Assembly (NCBI GenBank): GCA_937894495.1
Contig: CALCRR010000025.1
Span: 1 to 13,101 of the forward strand
Reading direction: 5' to 3'
From: an uncultured Ruminococcus sp.
GTDB lineage: Bacteria; Bacillota; Clostridia; Oscillospirales; Ruminococcaceae
Length of the DNA: 13,101 bases
Shown piece by piece: positions 1 through 6,055 of the stretch. A model generated the notes under the pieces. The model saw nothing but the letters and a program-made list of their open reading frames with translations, searched no databases and had not been told where the DNA came from. Made by a program: the position numbers and the translations under genes. Within the stretch, counting starts at the first letter, position 1. Every line of letters begins with the position of its first letter.

Positions 1-42
1 ACTTCGCCTCAGGTCCCTTGCAAGCAAGACCGTTCGGCTTCA

Positions 43-51
43 TGTTATAAT
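43..51 (+). promoter_or_regulatory. Extended -10 promoter element
   Basis: A TGT-TATAAT block matches the extended -10 form (TGn then TATAAT). No good -35 hexamer lies 16-18 bp upstream, which is tolerated for extended -10 promoters. It would start a transcript near position 58 that runs through the hairpin at 77-93 into the gene at 138. It could also be a chance match in the tail of an upstream unit cut by the window edge. Confidence 0.4.
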
Positions 52-76
52 AAAGTCACAGAGTACAGCTTTGCTT

Positions 77-101
77 GCAGGCTGTTCGCCTGCGGTTTTT
101 T
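77..101 (+). terminator. Intrinsic terminator or leader attenuator
   Basis: The arms GCAGGC (77-82) and GCCTGC (88-93) pair perfectly around a 5-nt loop, followed by GG and six T residues. This is a normal Rho-independent terminator. It may end a gene left of the window. Because a promoter-like element lies just upstream, it may instead attenuate the gene at 138. The sequence alone does not decide between these. Confidence 0.7.
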
Positions 102-137
102 ACTTCAAAGAATAATTCTTGTTAAGGAGGTGCGGCA

Positions 138-692
138 ATGGCAGGGTTCAGGCTTTGTGAGGGGGTTTTTGCAGAGAACACCCGTGGGCTTGAGAGCAGC
201 TTTTGTGTTGAGGGCAGCAATGTGAACGGTCTGCTCAGCGCAGAGCTTATCGGCGCTTGTGCCGAGGGCTTTATCAGGCTTCTTGATGAACCTGTGTTTT
301 TCTTTCTGGAGCTGCCGAGAGAGGGCTCTGAGGAATATGATGTTTATTATCTTGATAACTGCACCGCCAAGGTCGCACTGGCTATAATGAAGCGCTACGG
401 CGTACTGCTCATAAACGACGGTCTGGCACGGTTCGGCTTTGGCTCTCACAAAACTGATGAGGAGATATATTTCACCGATTTTCAGGAGTTTTGCATTTAC
501 ACCAAAAATGTCCCCGGGGTCAAAAAGCTTCTCACCTCACTGGGAGCTAAGCAAAAGGACAAGCCCGACTCTGTATGGGCGCTGCTAAGTGATGATAACG
601 AGGGCAGTCTCAGCAGTGTTGAAGCTGAGGGCGAGACCGTCTTTGATATCCCCATTGCCCTGAGCTCAGAGGGCATGGCAAAAAGTGAATAG
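138..692 (+). CDS. Hypothetical 184-aa protein
   Basis: I do not recognise this protein. The ATG is fixed by a strong AAGGAGG site at 124-130, seven bases upstream. The product is acidic, with no clear signal peptide or membrane segment, so it is probably cytoplasmic. It has an N-terminal half (residues 1-75) with several Phe/Leu-rich strands and a central segment (75-150) of mixed helix and strand character around GVLLINDGLARFGFG. The last 35 residues are Ser/Glu-rich and probably disordered. There are no visible catalytic motifs. It is followed after 69 bp on the same strand by the pyrophosphatase gene, so the two may be co-transcribed, but nothing in the sequence ties its role to pyrophosphate. 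The clear ribosome site and the following same-strand gene support it as a real gene. Confidence 0.8.
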   Translation: MAGFRLCEGVFAENTRGLESSFCVEGSNVNGLLSAELIGACAEGFIRLLDEPVFFFLELPREGSEEYDVYYLDNCTAKVALAIMKRYGVLLINDGLARFGFGSHKTDEEIYFTDFQEFCIYTKNVPGVKKLLTSLGAKQKDKPDSVWALLSDDNEGSLSSVEAEGETVFDIPIALSSEGMAKSE

Positions 693-761
693 CTTTGATC
701 TGCCTTCACCGCCTGCTGCGGTAAGGGTAGTCTGGTTTTTAGGCTGAAAGGAGAACTGAAT

Positions 762-1292
762 ATGAATGTATGGCACGATATGTCACCAAAAGCGATCTCC
801 AAGGACAGGTTCACAGCTGTTGTGGAGATACCCAAGGGCTCAAAGGTAAAGTATGAGCTCGACAAGACCACGGGACTGCTGAAAATGGACAGGATACTTT
901 ACACATCGACCCACTACCCTGCAAACTACGGTTTTATACCCCGCACCTTTGCCGAGGACGGCGACCCCCTTGATGTGCTGGTGCTCTGCTCCGAGACACT
1001 GCACCCACTGTCGCTGGTGGACTGCTACCCCATCGGCATGATAATGATGATGGACAACGGTGCAGCCGATGAAAAGATAATCTGCATACCCTTTAATGAC
1101 CCTACATACAATGTCTACACCGATATCAACGAGCTGCCCAAGCACGTTTTTGACGAGATGAAGCATTTCTTTACAGTCTACAAAGCCCTTGAAAACAAGG
1201 ATACTGTCATTGACGATGTAAAGGGTCCCGACGAGGCAAGGGCAACTATCGAGAGCTGTATCGACAGATACATCGACTGCTACTGCAAATAA
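762..1292 (+). CDS. ppa: Inorganic pyrophosphatase, family I
   Basis: A soluble cytoplasmic enzyme that hydrolyses pyrophosphate to two phosphates and so pulls forward nucleotide and aminoacyl-tRNA polymerising reactions. At 176 residues it has the normal bacterial length. The family signature DGDPLD lies at residues 66-71, giving the metal ligands Asp66, Asp68 and Asp71. Asp98, Asp103 and Lys105 match the other active-site residues of the E. coli enzyme. Glu22, Lys30, Glu32, Arg44 and Tyr56 also sit where that enzyme has its substrate and metal residues. The start is set by AAGGAG at 748-753, eight bases before the ATG. The gene follows the unrecognised gene at 138 by 69 bp and is followed by a strong hairpin at 1327. 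I see no convincing promoter of its own. Function is well supported by conserved residues; specificity for Mg-pyrophosphate is from family knowledge. Confidence 0.97.
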   Translation: MNVWHDMSPKAISKDRFTAVVEIPKGSKVKYELDKTTGLLKMDRILYTSTHYPANYGFIPRTFAEDGDPLDVLVLCSETLHPLSLVDCYPIGMIMMMDNGAADEKIICIPFNDPTYNVYTDINELPKHVFDEMKHFFTVYKALENKDTVIDDVKGPDEARATIESCIDRYIDCYCK

Positions 1293-1326
1293 TTTTTAAG
1301 CAGCAAAGAAGCGATAAAGAAGTTTT

Positions 1327-1367
1327 AAGGCACTTTTGTCAAGGTTTTGACAGAAGTGCCTTTGTGT
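1327..1367 (+). terminator. Terminator after ppa
   Basis: AAGGCACTT (1327-1335) pairs with AAGTGCCTT (1354-1362). The inner TTGTCAA/TTGACAG pairs continue the stem to a 4-nt GGTT loop, for about 16 pairs with one wobble. The following tract TTTGTGTT is only moderately T-rich. It lies 34 bp after the ppa stop codon. Its left arm is the same 15-mer as the one used by the facing terminator at 1391-1431. Confidence 0.8.
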
Positions 1368-1390
1368 TACCTGTGCAAGCTGATCAAAGC

Positions 1391-1431
1391 AGAAAAAGGC
1401 ACTTTCATCAGTACCCTGACAAAAGTGCCTT
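1391..1431 (-). terminator. Terminator after zinc-ribbon gene
   Basis: Read on the minus strand, AAGGCACTTT pairs with AAAGTGCCTT and three further inner pairs lead to a 6-nt loop. The tract TTTTTCT follows directly. It sits 27 bp after the stop codon of the zinc-ribbon membrane protein gene, so it ends that transcript. Confidence 0.85.
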
Positions 1432-1458
1432 AAAAACACTATATTACCGCGCCTGCGC

Positions 1459-3591
1459 TTACTCTTCTTCAGCTGCGGCTGTTGTGGTTCCTATCTTGGT
1501 AGGAGCACCTCTTGTTGCTAAGGTCTCAGCTGTAGTCTCGGCAGTGTCCTCTTCCTCCTCTGCTGCTGCAGTGGTGGTTGTGGTCTTAGCCTCTTCGGTC
1601 TCAGCCTCTGTAGCTGCTGTGGTGGTGGTAGTTGTGGTCTCCTCCTCAACGTCAGAGCCGCCTGCTGCACCAGCCTTAGGGCACTTTGTAACTGTGTAGC
1701 CCTCAATATCTACATAAGAGCTGTTGAATGCTTCCATGTTCTTTACATAATCTGTTCTGATGTAGTAATCGCCGCCGTTCTTCTCTCTGTAGGTGTCGCC
1801 GTCCTGAACAACGTCATCTGTGTAGATGATAGCGTAGAATGCAGTCTTGCCTGCCTTGTCATCGCTGTCCTTGGTGGTGACCTCTACCTTGTAAAGACCG
1901 TAGAGAATATTTGTATCGTCCCAGCTGTCGTAGTTTGACTTGTCTGTGAATGCCACATAAACGTCTGTGAGCTCAAAGCTTGTGATAGAGTCGATCTTGC
2001 CGTCGATATCAACGCCGTAGATATAGCCGTCAGCGATATCCTTTCTCAGGTCGGTGATCTTGTCATCAACAACTGAGCCCAGCGAATTGTATGCATCGGT
2101 ACCGTTAGCCTGTGTTACAAACTTAGGCACATCATCTTCAACTGTGAACTCCTTGGTAACAGAACCGTCAGAGTCTGCACCCTTGAGCTTGTAGCCCTCG
2201 TCTGCCAGGTCGCCCCAGTAATCGTAAGCCTTTACTGTGAAGGTATCGCCCACCTTGAGGTTATCGGCGTCGCCCTCAATGCTGTAGCTTACATAGTTCT
2301 GCAGCATTTCATCAAGGTTATCTGTATTTACTCTGTCTACCTCCAGGAAAGGTGAAGCCAGGCTGTACTCGAACTCGATACCCTCAAAGGGGTCGATCTC
2401 CTGTACCTCTGTAAGACCTGTTACCTCATACTCCTTGGTGATCTTCTTGTCCTTGATGATGTAATATTCATCGTCATACTCGAAGATGTAAGCGTCTCCT
2501 GCCTTCTTGAGGTCGCCGTAGTAATACTCAGCTGTGAATGTTACCTTATCGCCGTTTGAAAGATCGCTGTACTTATCATAGCTGATATCGAAATAGTAGA
2601 TATCGCTGTTATTGTAGTAATCCATTCTGCCCTGACCGTCAACGCCGGAGAATGTTACCTCAAAGTTATCCTCGCTGAAGGGGTCGTACTCGATACCGTC
2701 GTCAAGGTTCTTTACTGTCACCTCAAACTCGGTGTTCTTCAGCTTGATCTTGTACTCTTTGAGATACTCCTCGTCATACTCAACAGTGACCTTTACCTTG
2801 TCGCCGTTTTTCAGGTTCTTTTTCTTATCGAACTTGCACTTGATGTAGTAGTTGCCCTTCTTGTTCTTTTTAAGCAGAGCATTTACCTTTTCCAGAGCCT
2901 CGTCCCTGGTCTTTGCCTTTGTCCATGCACCAAGGAGGGTTTTCTCGTCCAGTGAGAAATAGGGGGAGATCTTCTCGCCGCTCTTGCTGCTCTCCTCTGC
3001 CAGCTCGTCATAAAAGTCCTCCAGATCATCAAGATCGTCAGCGTCCAGACCTGACATACCTGCCAGTGAGCTGAGGCTGCTTTTAGCGGAGCTTATGGAA
3101 TATACATAGTCGTCATAAGCATTGAAGCTTGCTTCTACAGTACCGTAGCCGTCAAGACCGTCATACTCGAACTTGAAAAGGTCCTTAGCGTCGATCCTCT
3201 GATACTTGGTGACATTCACGATGATGATGATAGCTACTATGAGCACCACCAGGAGCACCGCAGGAATGATAGCCAGCATCGGCTTAGCCTTCACCTTGTT
3301 AACGATACTTTTTACTTTAAGACCAAATGCGCTGGGCTGCTTGGGGGCAGCTGCCGCACCCTGGTAGCCCTGCTGATAACCCTGCTGCTGATAATCCTGC
3401 TGGGGATAACCCTGCTGGAAGCCTTGCTGCTGGTTGGGGTAGGGCTGCTGATAGCCCTGACCGAACTGCTGACCGTTACCGGGAACAGCTGAGCCTGCGG
3501 GCTGCATGGTCTCTTCGATAGTTGCGCCGCAGCTTCCGCAGAACTTCATGCCGTCTGCTATCTGGGCGCCGCACTTAGGACAAAAACCCAT
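1459..3591 (-). CDS. Zinc-ribbon single-pass membrane protein
   Basis: A 710-residue protein with a zinc ribbon at the N-terminus (Cys4, Cys7, Cys18, Cys21). A Gln/Gly/Tyr/Pro-rich linker follows (about 40-80), then one strong membrane helix (105-126). The large outer part holds three related segments (about 136-300, 302-398, 399-490), each opening with a Phe-rich strand after Asp-Pro or Asp-Leu and closing with a (K/S)NGDKV or KVGDTF turn. A final domain (500-637) leads to a Thr/Glu/Ala tail (645-710) that may act as a flexible stalk. The start is the ATG at 3591. An earlier in-frame ATG at 3606 overlaps the ribosome site GGAGGT (3599-3604) and is unlikely to be used. The layout resembles TcaA/YvbJ-type Firmicute proteins, with the ribbon inside and the domains outside, but the outer sequence is not one I can name. 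An envelope or cell-wall stress role is only inference. It is transcribed alone, from the promoter at 3655-3683. Confidence 0.9.
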   Translation of the reverse strand: MGFCPKCGAQIADGMKFCGSCGATIEETMQPAGSAVPGNGQQFGQGYQQPYPNQQQGFQQGYPQQDYQQQGYQQGYQGAAAAPKQPSAFGLKVKSIVNKVKAKPMLAIIPAVLLVVLIVAIIIIVNVTKYQRIDAKDLFKFEYDGLDGYGTVEASFNAYDDYVYSISSAKSSLSSLAGMSGLDADDLDDLEDFYDELAEESSKSGEKISPYFSLDEKTLLGAWTKAKTRDEALEKVNALLKKNKKGNYYIKCKFDKKKNLKNGDKVKVTVEYDEEYLKEYKIKLKNTEFEVTVKNLDDGIEYDPFSEDNFEVTFSGVDGQGRMDYYNNSDIYYFDISYDKYSDLSNGDKVTFTAEYYYGDLKKAGDAYIFEYDDEYYIIKDKKITKEYEVTGLTEVQEIDPFEGIEFEYSLASPFLEVDRVNTDNLDEMLQNYVSYSIEGDADNLKVGDTFTVKAYDYWGDLADEGYKLKGADSDGSVTKEFTVEDDVPKFVTQANGTDAYNSLGSVVDDKITDLRKDIADGYIYGVDIDGKIDSITSFELTDVYVAFTDKSNYDSWDDTNILYGLYKVEVTTKDSDDKAGKTAFYAIIYTDDVVQDGDTYREKNGGDYYIRTDYVKNMEAFNSSYVDIEGYTVTKCPKAGAAGGSDVEEETTTTTTTAATEAETEEAKTTTTTAAAEEEEDTAETTAETLATRGAPTKIGTTTAAAEEE

Positions 3592-3617
3592 ATTATATAC
3601 CTCCATAACACTTTATT

Positions 3618-3642
3618 TTATGTTAAATTATTTTTAACATAA
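3618..3642. repeat. Perfect inverted repeat in zinc-ribbon leader
   Basis: TTATGTTAAA (3618-3627) and TTTAACATAA (3633-3642) are exact reverse complements around a 5-nt spacer. On the minus strand it starts about six bases after the predicted transcript start, so it could be a 5'-end mRNA hairpin or a repressor operator. It is too A/T-rich and lacks the T tract expected of a terminator. Confidence 0.7.
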
Positions 3643-3659
3643 TACTACAACTCTAGTAT
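3642..3659. promoter_or_regulatory. Palindrome over zinc-ribbon -10 region
   Basis: ATACTA (3642-3647) and TAGTAT (3654-3659) form a perfect 6-bp inverted repeat with a 6-bp spacer. The second arm overlaps the -10 hexamer and the first lies at the start site, which is a classic position for a repressor operator. The regulator is not identified here. Confidence 0.45.
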
Positions 3660-3683
3660 AAAGCCAAAAACCCCTTTTGTCAA
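3655..3683 (-). promoter_or_regulatory. Promoter of zinc-ribbon gene
   Basis: On the minus strand TTGACA (3683-3678) and TATACT (3660-3655) are separated by exactly 17 bp, which is close to the sigma-70 consensus. The -35 hexamer falls in the loop and inner stem of the terminator at 3664-3691, and the promoter spacer contains the other arm of that terminator with its T tract. The start site would be near 3648, about 57 bases before the ATG at 3591. Confidence 0.85.
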
Positions 3684-3691
3684 GGGGTTTT
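3664..3691 (-). terminator. Terminator of ABC exporter operon
   Basis: AAAACCCCTT (3667-3676) and AAGGGGTTTT (3682-3691) pair perfectly around a 5-nt loop. On the minus strand the stem runs into TTTTTGG. On the plus strand it is followed by GAAAC and seven T residues, so it could work both ways. It lies about 110 bp after the permease stop codon. Confidence 0.85.
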
Positions 3692-3711
3692 GAAACTTTT
3701 TTTACCTATTT

Positions 3712-3746
3712 ACAAATATTGTGTTACCTGTTTGCACAATATTTGT
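3712..3746. repeat. Perfect 12-bp inverted repeat
   Basis: ACAAATATTGTG (3712-3723) and CACAATATTTGT (3735-3746) are exact reverse complements with an 11-bp spacer. It sits between the permease stop codon and the operon terminator, so it would form a second stem in the 3' end of the exporter mRNA. There is no T tract, so it is not itself a terminator. It could protect the transcript end or be a protein-binding site. Confidence 0.75.
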
Positions 3747-3750
3747 GCAT

Positions 3751-3793
3751 TTAGAAGCAAGAACGCTTCGCTCTCAGAGGCAGGAAGCAAGAA
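3751..3793 (+). repeat. Heptamer-type intergenic repeat, copy 1
   Basis: Two AAGCAAG units (3755-3761 and 3785-3791) and an AGGCAGG unit (3778-3784) frame a 16-bp insert. The copy begins TTAGAAGCAAGA, as do the copies near 7442 and 13027. It ends eight bases from the permease stop codon. Confidence 0.7.
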
Positions 3794-3800
3794 ATACTAT

Positions 3801-5117
3801 TTATTCATCGCTGCTCTGCTTTGATCTTCTTCTGCCGCCGCCTATGCTCATGGTGAAAATGCGGTCGCTCATGAATATCCTGAGAGCTACCGTCAGGCAT
3901 ATCACCAAGAACACCAGCTGGTAGACCGCACCGCCGATATAATCCCCGTAGCTGCCGAACATTGCATTGCCCGACGCTGTGAATGCGTGGGTGAATGGTA
4001 TTGCATATACCAGATACTTCACCACAGGCGAAAGGTCTTTAAGGTCAAGGAAGATGGTGAGCATATAGGGTATTATAGTCATCATCATTATAGGCATTGT
4101 CAGCGTCTGCGCCGACTTTGCGTCCTTTGCCAGCACGCCCAGTATCAGCGAGATAGAGAGGGCGATAAGTATGGACAAAAACATTTGTACGCCCACCATA
4201 ACATACTGTGCAGCTCCCATTGAGAGCCCCAGCTCGTTTATAGCTCTGGTGAAGTCCTCTGCGTTCTCTGCCTGGTCGTATATGCCGTTCATCATCTGGT
4301 GCATACCTATCATATAGACTACCGCCTGCAGCGCTGCCACAACTGCGGCTGCCAGCATTTTTGCGGTTATCACCGAAAGCCTTGATATGGGGGAGGAAAG
4401 CAGCGTTTCAAGGGTCTTGTCTATCTTCTCCGAGCTCACAGCGTTGAGTATCATCTGTGATGAATAGATTATCAGCACGAACATGAGTATAGGCACTATC
4501 ATATTCTGGGCTGAGCACAGCGAGAGCACTATGCTGCTGGAAATATCCTGCGACTTGTTGTTGACCACGGTAGTTTCGTCAAGCACAACAGGCTCATTTA
4601 TAAACTGCACCTCTTTATTGCTCAGCTTGCCCGAGGACACCTTAGCGCTGTACACCACGTTTTTCACCGCAGCGTCGATACACTGCAGCGCACCGTCAGA
4701 GCCTGTGGTGAGGTTTGAGAATGCAGCCAGCGAGGTCATGCGCTGAACAAATCTCACATGAGCCTGCTCGTTATTCTCAACATTTTCGGTAAAGCCCTCC
4801 GGGATAAGCAGCACGCTTTTAACATTCAGCCTGTCCAGCTCTGCGGCATAGTCCTCCGATTTAAGCTCTACTATCTTCACCTTGCCGCCGTTAGCCCCCA
4901 GGTTAGCCTTCATAACGGTGAGCACCGCTTCGGTCAGGTCGGTCTTATCCAGGTCGCACACGGTAACGTCCATAGCGGTCTCGGCAGACTCCTCCATCTC
5001 GCTGGTGAGCATCTGCCCTGCCATTGAAAGCACGAACACAGACAGCACCATTATCATGATGGTCTGCACATTCAGCATTTCTCTCAGCTCTTTTAAAAAC
5101 AAGGTCTTGAATTTCAT
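3801..5117 (-). CDS. ABC-2 family transporter permease
   Basis: A 438-residue membrane subunit of an ABC exporter, of the NatB/ABC-2 type. It has one N-terminal helix (about 18-37), a long non-cytoplasmic domain (about 40-200), then five or six helices (203-226, 248-271, 305-330, 338-358, perhaps 366-380, 393-415). The segment SSEKIDKTLETLLSSP (228-243), between the second and third helices, is the conserved coupling motif of this family. The ATG overlaps the stop of the ATPase gene as ATGA, so the two are translationally coupled and form one exporter. The C-terminus is basic (GGGRRRSK). Relatives export sodium, peptides, antibiotics or lipids, and the substrate cannot be told from the sequence. 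Confidence 0.92.
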   Translation of the reverse strand: MKFKTLFLKELREMLNVQTIMIMVLSVFVLSMAGQMLTSEMEESAETAMDVTVCDLDKTDLTEAVLTVMKANLGANGGKVKIVELKSEDYAAELDRLNVKSVLLIPEGFTENVENNEQAHVRFVQRMTSLAAFSNLTTGSDGALQCIDAAVKNVVYSAKVSSGKLSNKEVQFINEPVVLDETTVVNNKSQDISSSIVLSLCSAQNMIVPILMFVLIIYSSQMILNAVSSEKIDKTLETLLSSPISRLSVITAKMLAAAVVAALQAVVYMIGMHQMMNGIYDQAENAEDFTRAINELGLSMGAAQYVMVGVQMFLSILIALSISLILGVLAKDAKSAQTLTMPIMMMTIIPYMLTIFLDLKDLSPVVKYLVYAIPFTHAFTASGNAMFGSYGDYIGGAVYQLVFLVICLTVALRIFMSDRIFTMSIGGGRRRSKQSSDE

Positions 5118-5863
5118 TGTTCAGCCACCACCCTCTCAAACACCTCTTCAAGGTTTTTGGCATTGTATTTTTCGGTGAGCTGGGCAGGGGTGCCTGTTTC
5201 AAGCAGGTGTCCCTTGGCGATAATGCCCACTCTGTCCGATACATACTCTATCTCCAGCATATTATGTGAGCTCAGCAGAAAGCTCATGCCCTCGTCTGCC
5301 AGCTTTTTGATCATTCTTCTTATTTCAAGGGCGTTGATTATATCGAGCCCCGAGGTCGGTTCGTCAAGTATAGCCAGCGCAGGCTTTGACATAAAGGCTC
5401 TTGCCAGCAGAAGCTTTCTCTGCATACCTCTTGAATATGACTGTATCTTATCCTTCAGCCTGTCCCCCAGCTCGCATATCTCGGCACCTCTCTGAACATA
5501 CTCCTCTGCCTGCTGCTTATTGTCCGCATAAAGCTCCGCCATAAATTTCAGATAAGCCATGCCTGTCATATTTTTATAAGCGCCTGCCTCGTCGGGGAGA
5601 TAGGTTATGCACCTTCTCACCTTATCGGGCTCGGTAAGTATGCTGTGACCTGCCACCACTGCGTCGCCCTCGGTGGCTTGCAGCAGGGTAGATATCATTC
5701 TGATAGTGGTGGTCTTGCCTGCGCCGTTTGGTCCTATCAGGGCGAATATCTCACCCTTATTGACCTCAAAGCTGACCTTTTCCGAGGCATACACACCCTT
5801 TTTATACTGTTTTGAAAGCCCCTTGACCTCAAGCACCTTTTCCATACCGTCAGACTGAGCCAT
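5114..5863 (-). CDS. ABC transporter ATP-binding protein
   Basis: The cytoplasmic ATPase that drives the permease encoded just downstream (4-bp ATGA overlap). Counted from the ATG at 5863 (249 residues), Walker A GPNGAGKTT is at 44-52 and the variant signature YSRGMQRK at 143-150. Walker B LAILDEP is at 163-169 with catalytic Glu168, the D-loop is SGLD at 171-174 and the switch His is His200. The Q-loop position reads YLPDEAG with Asp91 instead of Gln, as in the YLPEE form seen in NatA-type ATPases. I chose the ATG at 5863 because the AGGAG site (5874-5878) is 10 bases upstream. A GTG at 5872 is in frame but only one base from that site. The operon has its own strong promoter at 5904-5932 covered by an inverted repeat. 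Confidence 0.94.
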   Translation of the reverse strand: MAQSDGMEKVLEVKGLSKQYKKGVYASEKVSFEVNKGEIFALIGPNGAGKTTTIRMISTLLQATEGDAVVAGHSILTEPDKVRRCITYLPDEAGAYKNMTGMAYLKFMAELYADNKQQAEEYVQRGAEICELGDRLKDKIQSYSRGMQRKLLLARAFMSKPALAILDEPTSGLDIINALEIRRMIKKLADEGMSFLLSSHNMLEIEYVSDRVGIIAKGHLLETGTPAQLTEKYNAKNLEEVFERVVAEQ

Positions 5864-5890
5864 AAGCTGCACGCTCCTTTCTTTTTCTAA

Positions 5891-5915
5891 ACTGTATATA
5901 TAGAGTATACACAGT
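5891..5915. promoter_or_regulatory. Inverted-repeat operator over -10
   Basis: ACTGTATATA (5891-5900) and TATACACAGT (5906-5915) form a 10-bp inverted repeat with one mismatch and a 5-bp spacer. The right arm fully contains the -10 hexamer of the ABC promoter and the left arm covers the start-site region. A dimeric repressor, for example of the GntR/YtrA group that often controls ABC-2 exporters, would fit. No such regulator gene is in the window. Confidence 0.6.
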
Positions 5916-5932
5916 AATCACAGATTTGTCAA
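5904..5932 (-). promoter_or_regulatory. Promoter of ABC exporter operon
   Basis: On the minus strand TTGACA (5932-5927) and TATACT (5909-5904) are spaced by 17 bp, a near-consensus housekeeping sigma promoter. Transcription would start near 5897, giving a leader of about 35 bases before the ATG at 5863. Both hexamers are identical to those of the zinc-ribbon promoter at 3655-3683. Confidence 0.88.
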
Positions 5933-6000
5933 TATCGCCTTGTGATTTTTAGCGTTATCCACAAATCTCAGCGAAATGCCGTGCCCAAACAAAGCACATT

Positions 6001-6039
6001 CAACAAAAGACCCCCTGCCGCAAAACAAGCAAGGGGTCT
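6001..6039 (-). terminator. Terminator after GH130 gene
   Basis: On the minus strand AGACCCC (6039-6033) pairs with GGGGTCT (6014-6008), with a few inner pairs interrupted by one bulge, and is followed by TTTTGTTG. It lies about 17 bp after the GH130 stop codon and separates that gene from the ABC operon promoter. Confidence 0.85.
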
Positions 6040-6055
6040 GTAAAGCTTTTTAATT

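Noticed and set aside
703..726. Hairpin CCTT-ACCGC/GCGGT-AAGG before ppa
   Set aside because: The stem has nine pairs with one bulge, but the T tract starts nine bases later, too far for a standard terminator. It may be a chance or mild processing structure.
1364..1699. Plus-strand frame rich in Val, Ala and Ser
   Set aside because: It is the antisense of the Thr/Glu/Ala tail of the zinc-ribbon protein, and its start lies in the terminator region without a ribosome site.
5955..5963. Perfect DnaA-box sequence TTATCCACA
   Set aside because: A single 9-mer match has roughly a 1 in 10 chance of appearing in a window of this size on both strands. No further boxes, no AT-rich unwinding region and no dnaA/dnaN genes are nearby, so an origin is not supported.
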